64,000 nt of DNA from Molossus alvarezi (lineage: Eukaryota; Chordata; Mammalia; Chiroptera; Molossidae). The notes beneath the pieces are model-generated. The model was not told where the DNA came from, did no database searches, and saw only the letters and a program-made list of their open reading frames with translations. The first letter of the stretch is position 1; each line of letters starts with the position of its first letter. Where the stretch lies: positions 28,867,182 to 28,931,181 of the forward strand of contig CM073893.1 in the NCBI GenBank assembly GCA_037176705.1, written 5' to 3'. The translations under genes and the position numbers were made by a program. This document shows, in pieces, positions 45,946-57,889 of the stretch.

Positions 45946-48900
45946 AGAAATGTATGGTATCTTAATATTTACCAAATTAAGGTTAGTACACTTATAATTT
46001 TCAACATATAAAAGTAATAATCATATTTTTAAAATAAAAAAAATAGTACATAATTTGTCCAAAATCACACAACTTATGGTTTTCAGAGCAACATATAGAT
46101 GTGTATGTTTTTCAATTATATTTTAAATAATATGTTTCATTGTATACATTGGTCAACTCACACATCCTTGTTCCATCTTGTCTCTCTCACTCTTTTGTTC
46201 CCTGCCTGCATTGACCAATGCTCTCACCTCTGACAAAATCTTACTTATTCCTCATTCACAGCTTTGGATACCAGGCTTTTGTCACTTCAATTTTAAATAT
46301 CCTTTATATGGGCATTTCTGACCTCCAGGAGCAGTGTTTAAAACACTTGCTTCTCACCTGATGCTATTTACTTTGGGGATTCTACCTGCACCAAAGCTTT
46401 GGGTGAGGGTTTCATGTTGTAACTATTTAATGCCCTGTCTACACAGATTTTACATAATTATTTAGGTTCTAATGATCTCTACCTATCTTATTTTAGAAAT
46501 ATATACATATTTTGTTCAAATGACAATGTGCCCTGTTAAAGACTCAAGTTGTCAGGCTCCTATGTAATTAGTGGTAGCCTAATTGTATTCTAGACAATGG
46601 ACTGTATAAAAATGTATTCTATGAAGATTAGAGGAAAGATATTTGCTAATTAAAAGTTAAATTCTTAATAGGCATCAACTTCTTTATCTTCATTTAGTTT
46701 TCTCTCTGTTTGGGACGTGCATGTGGTCCATGTGGCACAATAGCCATACTGTGAGCATCAGGGTAAAAAACACAGTCTAAAGATGAAAGAGTGAAAAGGA
46801 AATAAGAAACTGCCTCTCTTTTGTTGTCATGCAGCCATTATAGTCATCTTGGACTACCTACTCTGGGTTCATATTTTCTGGGAAATAATAAATATCTACT
46901 TGACCAAGTAACTCTAGTTGTGAGTTTATAATATATCTTAACATATCTAGTTAAGAAGCTTAATTCCATTGTAAATGTCAGTAAAGCACTGGCTCTGTTA
47001 ATATCTAAAAAAGTGATTAATCTCTTCCCAATTGTACCTTAGATAATAACCATCAAGAGTTAAAACTGAATTAAGTATCCATTTTGTTGAGTAGTGTGTT
47101 GAGACCAGCGGGAGGAAGAGCAATGGGGTTAAGAATTAAATACCAGTGGTGCATCCTGACTTCGGGATTCTAGAGCCTTTCTTAGCAAGACCTGTGAAAG
47201 CAAGGAAGTATGTACTTTTTATTTCCCCTGAAGGACATCCAACACAGCACCTCAAAGCCCTCTTGAAAAAATGAAATTGTAACAGTTTTATATTTATTTT
47301 CTCTTTGATTATTTTGGAACTTAAAAGATAAATCTAACCTCAGACCCCAAGACTTTTTGTAATATATAAGTCCTCTTGCTCTAATGCAAAATAGCTTTTC
47401 TAATGTGGAAAACTATCATTTATGTCACAAGTGCTCTTTAAACGTACAGTGATTGTCCAGTGTCCCAGGAATATGAGGAAGGTCAAGAATGATTCTTTTT
47501 ATTTAGAAAACTTACAGAGTAATAGAGACAGAATTGGGAAAAAAAAATTTTTTTATTACCTCTTGCATTAACTTCTTATTATAAAGCAAGCAAAATACCA
47601 TCCTCTTTGTAAGGAGTAATATGATTCTCAGCATTATAGGGAGAGGTGTATATTGATGTTTATGTTTTTATAAATAGAAGAATTTAAAATTTGTTCAATC
47701 AAATCAGTCCCAGATAATAAAAGATAAAATGTTTCTAGGTCTACATGTAACTATGTGACTGACCATGTAAAATAAACTGGTTATCAAGATATGATTCTAG
47801 CATTCACATGAGAAATAATTGCTACAATAAAATGTAAATAAAATCATTTTGGATGTTTTAATATATACTTAAGGATCTTAATCATAGACAGAAATGACTT
47901 GTTTGAAGCAAAAATCCCTCTTGGAAAAGTAGTTAAAGTATAAAGAAATATATATATATATATAATATTAATAATAACAATTATTATTATTATCCAGATA
48001 TGCTCTCTCATGATCTGGAAGCACAACTGATACCCTCAATGCATCTAATAACCAGAGATAGAGTTTCACTCAAAGCACATGAATTGAAAATAGGAAGAGT
48101 ATATATTTTAGAAGAAGTTCGGAGAAATTTCATTTAAAATTAGACATTAGAAATGCCAGATAAGCTCTTAAAAATAACAACACATGCAGACACACACACA
48201 CACAATGACAGTACATTCCTGAACAATAGGCACCTCTTTTTGTAACCTTTGAAATATTCCAATCACCTCTGCTCTCTAATGTTTCTATTCCTTTAAGATA
48301 TAATTCTGAATTGGTCAAATCCAAGTGGAAATCAAATGTCAGAGTCAGGTCACTAATGGTAGAAACACTGATAGAAATCCTAATTAGAGCTCGGCATTTA
48401 ATTATCTTTTTGTTCCTCTTGTTTCAGCATTATCTCATATCTCAAATGACTTGATTTTTTTTTTTAATTACTAAAAATAGCTATCCATAAAAAGTTTGTT
48501 TAGCCCCAAATCCACAAATTCAAATTCTGGACTAGAATGTTGAAACAGTTTATTTTATAGAAGAGAGACTCATCTTTATAAATAAGTGATATCCTGTGCT
48601 CTTTCTTGTAACTGCATTGCATTGAAAATGTACTAAACTATAAAAAACACTCACTGGTTTGAAAACCAGTTTACATTGATTTTTCAGATGTACTGAATTC
48701 ACAACTGCCTCTAGAAACCACTATGAACTTTTCACATTCTAGCCATAGAAAATATACAGTAATAACAAATTTAAAAAAAAAAATACTCCTTAGACTTCTA
48801 TGGTAGTAACACTTCAGAATTTTGTGTTATTTCCTAATGCAGTGCTTTTTTATTTGGTGTTTGTTTTCTCAATCTCTAGCATGACAATATTTTTTTAAAA

Positions 48901-49067
48901 CAGTATGTATGTCCTTATCTGTTACCACACTGATTAGGTTGGACTACCTACTTATTTTATCAGCATAGACTGCTTTCCTCAACAACTTTTGCAATGAATA
49001 TGTGTTCTACGGCTCGAAGTTTGAGAGAAACAGACAATGAGCTTTTTCAGGTGAGAGAATATTACAA
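45946..49067. other. Long AT-rich stretch, no gene
   Basis: 46190-46560 has a weak L2 3' end character. (AT)n lies at 47948-47962 and (CA)n at 48189-48203. No open frame of note on either strand. Confidence 0.45.
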
Positions 49068-49369
49068 CAGTGCCACAGTTGCACTTTCCACGGTTTCAAG
49101 TGTGGTGAACTGTGGTACAAAAATATAAAATGAAAAATTCCAGGAATAAACAATTCATGTTTTAAATTGTCCGATATTCTGAGCAGCGTGACAAAATCTC
49201 TCGAGGCCCTCTCCAACCCACTCAGGCCATGACTCATCCCGCAGTCCAGCTTCTCCTTCCTATTGACTCCCCCACCCGTTAGTCACTTATTACTCATCTC
49301 CATGATCAAATCCACTGCTGTGGAATCACAGCACTTATATTCAAATAACCCTTATTTTACTGAATAACG

Positions 49370-49453
49370 GTGCCAAGGCCCAAGAGTGGTAATGCTGGCA
49401 ATTTGGATTTACCAAAGAGAAGCTCTAAAGTGTTTCCTTTAAGTGAAAAGGTG
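49370..49453 (+). pseudogene. Tigger transposase N-terminus, 28 codons
   Basis: In one open frame the sequence reads GNAGNLDLPKRSSKVFPLSE, matching the start of pogo/Tigger transposases, whose N-terminal region is a CENP-B-like DNA-binding domain. The expected ATG has become CGG/GTG, and after residue 28 the frame joins unrelated element sequence, so the rest of the transposase is deleted. Confidence 0.7.
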
Positions 49454-49600
49454 AGTACAGTACAGATGTTTTGAAACACATACCACATTCTAACTTTGAT
49501 TGCAGTATAGCTAACATTGTTCTATTTTATTATTAGTTGTTAATCTCTTACTTTGTGGAATTTATAAAGTATATTTTATCATAGCTGTATGTATGGGATA

Positions 49601-49604
<4 letters not shown>

Positions 49605-49664
<60 letters not shown>

Positions 49665-49665
49665 A
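49605..49665. repeat. (AT)n(GT)n compound microsatellite
   Basis: About 20 AT units followed by about 9 GT units, inside the Tigger relic. Confidence 0.95.
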
Positions 49666-49750
49666 TAAATACACACATATATATAATCTGTGGTTTCAGG
49701 CATTTGCTGGGGATTTTGGAACATATCCCCTGGGGATAATGGGGGACTAA

Positions 49751-50839
49751 TGTCTTATAAATATGTTCAGAAAATCAAGAAAGAACAGGATAGATTTGCA
49801 AAATTAGGATAGAGTAAAATTACTTTTGTTCAGACTACAGTAAAAATCCTAAATATCCAACAATAGTTTTAATTGTCAGCTAGTCTTTTAATTCAGCGGC
49901 TGTCTTCTCTGCCTGTGTATTTCTTTTCTTTTCACACTTAGCCAGAGTATCCTGCTGGTTGCAGTTTGTATCTTGATTTAAGCTCTTCCTACTGGCTTTG
50001 TTGTTGTTTGTGAGTTTCACATTGAAACTCTTCAAGTGTGAAAATGGATTAGATATTTTTGCTATTTGAGAATCTTCATTAATTTAAGGACTGGTAACCG
50101 CCCACCTCGTAAATCTCTGCTCCAGCCAACAGTTTTCTTTTGGATCCGATAACTGTTTTTTCTCAGTAGTGGGTAAAATAGTGATTAGTTGAGCAAAACT
50201 ATGCTAATGTATGTATGTATCAGAGTCTCATTCAGCAGTTTTACTTACAAAGGGCAATGTAGCCGATATAGGCTTTGGGACTTCCCAATATCTATTTTAG
50301 AGGGACTGGTACTTAAATTTTAAAAGTATTGCTCATATTTATTGGTGTTGTTATGGAATAGATAACCTCATACACTATTGGTGAGATTCCAGGTTCTATG
50401 CACAAATGTCAACATATTCTCGATATCTAATAGTAACAACATTGTTGATTTCTATGGCATCCAAAATTCCCTGAGGGCTTTGAATAGGGGTTAATTTTTA
50501 TTTCTCTAGTGAGTGTATACCATTTAACTCTCAGACAAATATTTACTTAAACCAGAATATATGCCAACTGCCAAACTAAAAAATAGAAAAGAAAAAATGT
50601 TAAAAGATTAAAATATGCAAACTTCATTATAAAATATGTCTAAAACCCGATTCTGTTAACCCAATCTTTTAATGTTTCATGGAATTTTTTTTTTTTTATT
50701 TCTAATCTTTGTTAAAATCACAGAGTCTGATAATTCTATGGGTTTCAAAGTGAGTAGCTTAATTTATTCATAGGAATATATTATGTTTTGCCAATTCCAT
50801 GGAAAGATACATTGGTAGTAAAACCAAGTGGTGGTGTTC
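49751..50839. other. No gene seen
   Basis: AT-rich unique sequence. A TGTATGTATG-type tract lies near 50209. Confidence 0.5.
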
Positions 50840-51140
50840 CGGTCCAGGTTTGTTGTTTGCAAATTTAAAGCATGTGTTTATGAACCAAAGGGTAAGCGAA
50901 AGGAAAGTTTATTTGAAAGACAGACAGACTACTCGCAGCAGGGAGTGGACCCAAGGGGATTTGCCGGTTTGGCTCTGTTGTCTAGGGGTAGATATATACT
51001 TTGCTAGCCTCTGGTTGGTACTTTCAAGGAATTCTGCCTTAGCAACACCCATACATTTTAAAGCTTGTGTTTCCCATCTGACTGGGTTCAGCCCTAGGTC
51101 ATCAATAGGGGTCTTTGTGGCTTTCCTTTTTTGATAATTT
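50840..51140 (-). mobile_element. LTR-like segment, family unknown
   Basis: On the minus strand it reads as a possible LTR 3' half. A C-rich stretch (GGGTCCACTCCCTGCTGCGA) leads into CAAATAAACTTTCC with a polyadenylation-like AATAAA at 50913-50908, and a CCGGAACACC-containing end follows near 50835. The ends and TSD are not resolved. The overlapping plus-strand frame at 50799-51134 is probably fortuitous. Confidence 0.35.
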
Positions 51141-51689
51141 CAACTTCTCTCAGACTATTAGTGAGGAGGAGGGGAAAGGCCTTTGGAGCAACTCTATGAT
51201 TGCTTTTGGTTTCTCCCGAAAACCCTATCTTGATTTTCTATAATCCTTTTGAAGTTGGCCTGGCTTTCTGCAATAGAAACACACTCAATAGTTTCACAGC
51301 AGAACTCATTCAGCAATCCTGTTGCCTTGCTCCTAGAAACCAGTAGGTCTATTAATTGGAATAGGTCAGAATGACCAGCACTATATTCTTTAACAGTAAA
51401 TAAAATTCATTTGCCAACCCATCAGGGTCCCAGAGAAAGGAATGGGTACAATTGCCATTATCCTCTTGCATGAAACCAGCCTTTCTGGGTTTTGTTGTTG
51501 TTGTTGTTGTTGTGTAACTGACCTGTGCTCCTTCCAGGAGCTTCTAATTTACATTTCTATAAATGGGGGCTGGGAGTTTCAGGCCTTGGAAGCACAATTA
51601 CCATTTTGAATTTAGTTTTATATTGAGATCTGTAGAGTCCAAATAACCCTCCAGATATGCTGTTCACTGGGTTGCCTGCCTGTGTGCTG
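51141..51689. other. Unassigned, (TTG)n tract
   Basis: May be internal or flanking sequence of the LTR-like segment. (TTG)n at 51491-51513. No coding pattern proven. Confidence 0.35.
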
Positions 51690-51805
51690 AGCTCCAGGTC
51701 ATTTCAAACTTCCCTGGGCCTCAGCCTCCCCTTCCCATGGTCCCGTCATCCACGGCCTAACCTGCCCCTATCTCCTCAGGAGTAATATATAAAATCAAAT
51801 GAGCT
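51690..51805 (+). mobile_element. Possible MIR SINE
   Basis: CAGGTCATTTCAAACTTCCC, TGGGCCTCAGCCTCCCC and CCTATCTCCTCAGGAGTAAT, then AAATCAAATGAG, follow MIR order with a GC-rich middle. Confidence 0.5.
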
Positions 51806-52389
51806 GAGTTTTGTAATAAAAAGCAATTATGTACTCCAAAATTTAGAAAACTAGAACTTTATTATTTTACATAATATGTATTTTTGATAGAAAGATGAAG
51901 GCAATGCCAGAAGTTTTATTTCAACCCAGTGGTAATTTTATTATATTTTAAAATGTCCTTTGAACTATGACAAACGAAAAAGAATGCAATTTTAAGAATT
52001 AACTTTATTGATATTTACTTCAGAAATTTCTTCATATTGCAATGCTAACCAGATGTTCAAAAACAATAAGGTTTAGGAAAAGCATATATATTTAAGAAAT
52101 ACTAAATCTAAAAGCAAACACAATACACTATGATACTACAATCTGGGCAGAAACTCATATATTCAATGAAGCTATGGATGAATATCTTAACAACACAGAG
52201 AACTGAAAGCATTTTGTTACCTCTTTCTCTGAAAAAGAAAATCACCTTTTAAACTCCTTCAGGATATTTTTGTACCTTCTCATAGAAAATTGTATTAGTG
52301 AATCTGTCTAATAGCCTAAAAATATTAAGCACAATTTATTTAAGTTATAAGAACCTGTTAAGCATTTTATGGAAAATAAAGGCATGCAT
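51806..52389. other. No gene seen
   Basis: AT-rich. 52248-52304 resembles 55775-55834 (see findings). Confidence 0.45.
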
Positions 52390-52649
52390 TGTTGTGTTAC
52401 AGAAAAGACTCAGACAGAACACCGGAGGAAGCGAAGAGGTTCCTTTATTCACGCATGCGGACCCAGAGGAGGCAGTCTCCAAATTCTGCCCCCCCCCCAG
52501 TTGTAGGGTGCACCTAGCTTTATAGTGACTGGGAGGGGCATTTTGGGGGCGCCAAAGCAGTAAGCAATTTACATAAGCAGGAAGCAAAAGGGGTCATGTC
52601 ATTTCTAAGATGGTAGCTCAATTAAAATGATGGTTTACTTCCTCTATCA
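52390..52649 (-). mobile_element. Compact solo LTR (retroviral)
   Basis: On the minus strand it runs from TGATAGAGGAAGTAAACC (52649) through a U3-like part to a TATA box (ACTATAAAG, 52526-52518). A poly(G) run, the polyadenylation signal AATAAA (52449-52444) and a pyrimidine-rich end (TCTTCGCTTCCTCCGG) follow, finishing TTCTGTAACACAACA. TATA, then AATAAA about 70 bp later, then a C/T-rich U5 and TG...CA ends is standard LTR anatomy. At about 260 bp it is short. No TSD was found, so the ends may be off by several bases. Confidence 0.6.
52518..52526 (-). promoter_or_regulatory. TATA box of the solo LTR
   Basis: ACTATAAAG on the minus strand, about 70 bp 5' of the LTR AATAAA. Confidence 0.5.
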
Positions 52650-52701
52650 CTTATAGTCCCATTTATTTTATTCTCATAAAATACCAAAGCTGTACACTTT
52701 T

Positions 52702-52872
52702 TTAAAAAAAAAGTCGATGTGAGTGAGACACATTGACTGGTTGCCATCCACACAACCCCAAATGGGGCCACGGACAAACTGCAACGGAGTCACGCGCTCT
52801 TAGCGGGAACCAAACCTGGGTCTCTCTGGTCCACGGGCGATGCTCCCACCGCTGAGCCAAACTGACCAGGGC
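52702..52872 (-). mobile_element. Ves SINE, 3'-truncated but TSD-flanked
   Basis: Minus strand, GCCCTGGTCAGTTTGG head at 52872. It stops after CTCACATCGAC and goes straight to a T/A run, without the CT-rich body. TSD CCAAAGCTGTACACTTTT at 52684-52701 and CCAAAGATGTATACTTTT at 52873-52890, two mismatches in 18. Confidence 0.88.
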
Positions 52873-52890
52873 CCAAAGATGTATACTTTT

Positions 52891-53359
52891 GATAAATAAA
52901 GTTAATACTCTATTTTATGGATGGTAATAAGCATATTTTTTCTCTTCCCTTTCTGCATGCACTATTCCTGAGGCCCCAGCATGCATCGTTTACTTTGCAG
53001 TGGACAGTGCAAGTAAATAAATGAATGAGTAAACATTTTAACAAACTAGTGATGAACAACAATAAAATTATATTGAAAATTATATTTCATATATGTCCAT
53101 GAGCCACTTAAGATCAATAAGTAACTCTAATTCATGTTCAGGTCCCCACAAATGAGCAAAGATTATGCAAATTGCAGGCATTTAATATTTGTTTTAAATG
53201 ATGAAGGAATAGGTAGCAAACCTTAATCTAAATGTTGATAACAATTCTTTCTTTCAATAAAGTTAGAATTTGAAATAAAGTGGGTTAGGGAAGAAAATTT
53301 AATCATCTTAAATGTTGATTAAATTCATTTACCATTGCACTAGTATTAGATTTAAAAAC
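52891..53359. other. No gene seen
   Basis: AT-rich unique sequence. Confidence 0.5.
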
Positions 53360-53372
53360 GTAATAAGGTTTA

Positions 53373-53981
53373 TATGAAGTTTCCTCAAAAAATTAAAAAT
53401 TGAACTGCCATTTGACCCAGTGATCCCACTTCTAGGACTATATGGTAAGAATCCAGAAACACCGATCAGAAAGAATATATGCACCCCTATGTTCATAGCA
53501 GCACTATTTACAATAGCTAAGATCTGGAAACAGCCCAAGTGTCCATCAGTAGATAGGTGGACAAAAAAGCAGTGGTACATGTACACAATGGAACACTATG
53601 CAGCTGTAAGAAAGAAAGATCTCGTATCCTTTGAGATGACATGGAGGGACCTAAAGAGTATTATGCGAAACGAAATAAGCCAGTCAGAGAAAGACAAATA
53701 TCACATAATCTCACTTATTTGTGGAATATAATGAACAAAATAAGCTGATGAACAAAATAGACGCAGAGACATAGAAGTAGGGATCAGACTGACAAACCTC
53801 AGAGAGGGGGCTTTGGGGTGGGGAATGTGAGAAGCAATAAAGCCGATAACTTACATGCATACATGCATAACCAATAGACAAAGACAACAATACTGTGAAG
53901 GGGTGGGATGGGAGGGGCGAGGAAGGTGTCAGTGGGGGAAAAAGGAGAGACATCTGTAACAAAAATAAATTAATAAAAAAT
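53373..53981 (+). mobile_element. L1, 5'-truncated, with full TSD
   Basis: 609 bp of L1 ORF2 C-terminus and 3' UTR. Flanked by a perfect 13-bp TSD, GTAATAAGGTTTA, at 53360-53372 and 53982-53994. The 3' UTR ends AGACATCTGTAACAAAAATA plus an A-rich tail, the same bat L1 type as 10573 and 25257. Confidence 0.93.
53420..53731 (+). pseudogene. L1 ORF2p C-terminal fragment, open frame
   Basis: An uninterrupted 103-residue frame with KNICTPMFIAALFTIAKIWK and EHYAAVRKKDLVSFEMTWRD, the C-terminal region downstream of the L1 reverse transcriptase. It lies within a 5'-truncated L1 and has no promoter or full ORF, so it is not a gene. Confidence 0.85.
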
Positions 53982-53994
53982 GTAATAAGGTTTA

Positions 53995-54299
53995 CAATGG
54001 GATTCATAAGAAAATGTTTTAATTTACTGAAAAATTAGTAACTTTCACATTGCAAATGAGAGTGACTGTCTTTCAACTTAATTAAATATAAGTCAAGTCA
54101 CTTATTTCAGAGTGATGTCATTCTTTTTGTATGACAAGATAGACAAGAATCTTCCAAGTTTACAGTCAATAGACGATGGCTAGGCTGGCAAAAGTCCATT
54201 TACCCAAACCTTTGAAAGAGACAAGTGGAATTTTTCTGGCAACTAGAATGTTAAAAAAAAAAAAAAAAATCTTTAGCTCCAAGTGCATTGCCCATCTTA
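53995..54299. other. No gene seen
   Basis: Unique sequence with a poly(A) run at 54252-54268. Confidence 0.5.
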
Positions 54300-54680
54300 A
54301 GAAGCAAATTAAGCCTGTCAGAAAAAGACAAATACCATATGATTTCATTATATGTGGAATCTAATGAACAAAGTAAACTAACAAAGTAGAGACAGACTCG
54401 TGGATAGAGAACAGACTGACAACTGTCGGAGGGAAGGAGCGTGGGGGCTGTGAGGAGAGTGAAAAGGTTAAGAAAAGAAAGACTTAGACACAGACAACAA
54501 TGTGGTGACTGAGAGAGGGTGAGGGGAGGTAGAAGAGAGTGAAGGGATAAATGGGGATTGAAGAAGACGACTTGGGGTGGTGAACACACAATACAATATA
54601 AAGATGATATATTGTAATACTGTCTACCTGAAAACCTATATAATTTTATTAATCAGTGTCACCAAAAAAAATTCAATGAA
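54300..54680 (+). mobile_element. L1 3' end, older 3' UTR type
   Basis: From CAGAAAAAGACAAATACCAT through the purine-rich UTR to ACCTATATAATTTTATTAAT, CAGTGTCACC and an A-rich end at about 54670. The tip is the complement of the type seen at 31300 and 37388. Confidence 0.82.
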
Positions 54681-54920
54681 AGTAAATACTACTATTTCAT
54701 CTTTATCAACTAAAATAATACCATAAAAAATGAAACTGTAGATTTCTAAAAGTATATTATATAATTCTCTTGTTCAAAATCATTGGAGGAAATTTTTAAA
54801 TGTCTATTCTCAAAAACATGTATTAACCTTCACTACCCTATTCAAAAACCTAATAAAAATATATTTTAATAAAGGTGAAGCAATCATTGTTATCTTTCCA
54901 CTTTTACTTTTATTTTTTAA

Positions 54921-55140
54921 AATATTTTTTTCTGTACTGATTTTAGAGAAAGAGGAAGGGGGAGAGAGAGACAGAGATAGAGATAGAAACATCGATGAGA
55001 GAGAACATCAATTGGCCACCTCCTACATGTCCCCACTGGGGATTGGGCCCACAACCTGGGCACGTGCCCCGACCAGGAACTGAACCCATGACCTCTTGGT
55101 GCATTAGTCGATGCTCAACCACTGGGCCACACCCACGGGG
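54921..55140 (-). mobile_element. Ves-type SINE (shorter-body subfamily)
   Basis: Minus strand, CCCCGTGGGTGTGGCCCAG head at 55140, B box GGTTCAGTTCC, CCCAGTGGGGACATGTAGG, AATCAGTACAG tail. Flanks CTTTTACTTTTATTTTT (left) and CTTTACTTTTACTTTTA (right) are a probable imperfect TSD. Confidence 0.88.
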
Positions 55141-56887
55141 CTTTACTTTTACTTTTAAATTTTTTGAAATATATATGTCACTTATTATATAAATATTTTG
55201 ACACATTTACTTTCTCCCTCAAAGACAGACCCCAAAACACACATACATCATATTATATTGTTATTTGTTAAACAATTTCAAGTAAACTGCAGATACCACA
55301 GTTTTGCACTTCCACCTTTCATAGAATTCATGAAGAATTTCAACATTGAGACAAAACTATTTTTTAATATCCAGACCGTATTCAAATGCTGCCAATAGTT
55401 GTAATAATGTATTCTATAGGGTATTTTTCCTTAGAGGAAGAGTTTAAATTCTGTGAATTCAAAAGTTGTTTTTAAACTTTGGAATACAGCTCTATACATG
55501 GCCTCTTCAATGGGGCCTGTTACACAAAACCTCACAAGGCTCCCAGTGGCTTAGGGTTTCATTGTGCTAAGTAGGTGGGTCCTTTGTCTTCTGTGCTTAC
55601 CGCCTGGAAGTACCTGATGTGGGAAGAGCTAAAAAATGGGTAGACTCTGCATCTAACGTGGGTTGAGAGTTTGTTGATTCTTTTAGGGTTTACTTCTTTT
55701 ACTTTCTCTCTACTGTAGAACAAGAGGGCTCATTTCAATGCCCACATTTTTGCAACTAATTTTAAAAATCAGTATTTAAACTCCTTTGGGGGTGTTTTTG
55801 TACCTTCTTCTTGTAAGAAATCATATTAGTGAATAGGATTTGTGAATTCTAACAGGTTTAAAATAGGCAGGTATAGCATCCATTTTGGGACTTTCACAAT
55901 TGCCATGTTCATGAGTAATTGAGAACAAGAGGAATATAGCACCCAGCACCTGCTGCCTGGGAGGTGTCTTCATAGGAAAAACAGTGGAGGCATTGTGAAA
56001 CCGTTACAATCACATCAAGTTCAAAATCATTCCAAAAATGTTCAACAGTATTTTAAATTGTTTATGCTATTTTTATTCTTCATTTTCTCCATCCATTTTT
56101 TTTCCATCTTCCACTTTTCTGATAATCACTTAAAGATTCATTGGCTTATAAAAACAAAACTATTCTAATATATAGTAAGTTCACTGATTTGAAAACTCTA
56201 TACAGTAGATTAACCAATGTATAAACTGTTTTAGTTATGTACAATATTTAGTTTACAGTATGTTTTAATAATTGGTGGTATTAGGCAATTTGCTCTTTAT
56301 TTGGAAGTATATTTCTTTTTCAAAATGAGGCATGTTTAAATGTAGAATCAGACACATTACATTAATAGTGTATTTCTATTATTTAAGTGTGTTGGCTTTT
56401 GTAAAATTGAATTTAAAAAGTACTTTCCTATTCAGGTCTAAGTAAAAAAATATTTTCTAATGCTAAACAACACAGGCAGAAAAATAGAAATTATATTTTA
56501 GCAGGTGCTAGCTACAGCTAATACGATTTTCTGTCAACACAGAAACTATGAGTAGTATGTTTTAAAGATTGCAGTCAAATTGTTTTCTTCAGGAAATAGA
56601 GGCTAGATTCCTGGTGTGTCAAAATGATGCTCTCTGAGAAACAATGAAATTTTGCATCAAAACAACATAAAATTGCCAGCCATAAGACACATGCCTCTAG
56701 CTTACTTCAAATTCCAATAAGCTACATTGAAATTCAGGGTATAAGCCTCTGCTCTGTAAATATGGAGACGTATATGGCTGTTGTAAGAATAGAGTCTTGA
56801 ATCAGGAAAGTACTCTTTTTTCTTGTCCTCCATCATTACAGATGGCATAATCAAAATATATTAAAATAATGAAACTTGTGAAATAAT
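55141..56887. other. Unique sequence, no gene
   Basis: No recognised repeat except a segment at 55775-55834 that is a diverged copy of 52248-52304. No long open frame. Confidence 0.45.
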
Positions 56888-57232
56888 ATTTTAGTCACAT
56901 AAAACGCAGGCTCTCAAAAGCAGAGAACAGATTGGTGGTTGATAGAGACAGGGATGGTGGGTGGGCAGAGTATGTGAAGGGGTAAAAATGTACAAACTTC
57001 CAACTGTAAAGTAAGTCATGGGATGTAATGTACAGCATGGTGGCTATCGTTAATAATCCCGTTATTATATATTCCAAGGTTGCTAAGAGAGTAGATCTTA
57101 AAAGTGCTTAACACAAGGAAAAATATGAGACTACATGTGGTAATGGGTGTTTACCAGACATCGTGGTGATTATTTTATAATATATACATGTACTGACTCA
57201 TTATGTTATACAACCGAAACTGATTCCTAAGT
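56888..57232 (+). mobile_element. Old L1 3' UTR
   Basis: Plus-strand blocks ACAGATTGGTGGTTGATAGA, GGGTAAAAATGTACAAACTT, AGTCATGGGATGTAATGTAC, GTAGATCTTAAAAGTGCTTA and TTATGTTATACAACCGAAAC follow ancient L1 3' UTR order. Confidence 0.78.
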
Positions 57233-57877
57233 GTCAGAAAGAAACTGAAGTGTGGGCTCTCAGAGAGCCTGTATAATTAGATAATATCCGAGAATAATAA
57301 GTAGGATGGGATCTCACTGGCTCCTATTGATCTAGATGACATAAGAATCACAGAAGACCTAACAACCTCTTCTGAATTTGATCAAGTATTTTCTTAAGAA
57401 AATAAATGCAAAAAAATATTTTTAAAAATATTATCAGTAAGGTCAATGATCCAAACTTATTCTGACAGTCTATCTCTGACCCGCTTAGGGTTATTGTGCT
57501 TACTAGCCCTTTAAGGATCAGTTTAAATAAATGAAATCACACATTCCTTTGATAAATGCTGTTGATTTTTTTCCAAAAGCAAAACAAACAAAAAAAGAAT
57601 TGTTGTTGACCAGTAATTAAATTTTGAGTCTGTAGTTTTATATACATGTATTTCTTCTGAATAAAAATCCACCCAAAGAAACTCTGGAATTGTCCTCACA
57701 GATAGTCCTTTCTAGGAGGATAGCAAATATGTAAATACATTTCTGTATAGAATGCTTCAGAATTGCACATTGCGTTTAGTCTATGTTTTCAAGTTGTTTT
57801 CCCAGTAGTTCTTTAAATATTTATAGAAATGGAACAATTACAGAAGTTGTGAGATACTACATAGAAAACAAGACATA
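57233..57877. other. No gene seen
   Basis: AT-rich unique sequence. Confidence 0.5.
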
Positions 57878-57889
57878 TGTGATGGCTTT

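Larger units (their letters stand above)
49068..49750 (+). mobile_element. Tigger/MER2-type DNA transposon relic
   Basis: The left end is diverged (CTTTCCACGGTTTCAAG, GGTACAAAAATATAAAATG). The right end, GTTTCAGGCATTTGCTGGGG and then GGGGGACTA, is typical of the Tigger/MER2 group. Between them lie the 5' leader and the first codons of the transposase, then an internal deletion at about 49455 and an (AT)n(GT)n microsatellite at 49605-49665. Confidence 0.75.

Noticed and set aside
50960..50990. GCCGGTTTGGCTC-like Ves head
   Set aside because: Only about 15 bases match and no B box or body follows. It is probably chance within the LTR-like segment.
51740..51780. Polypyrimidine tract followed by AG, resembling a 3' splice site
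   Set aside because: It lies inside a probable MIR relic and no plausible exon follows.
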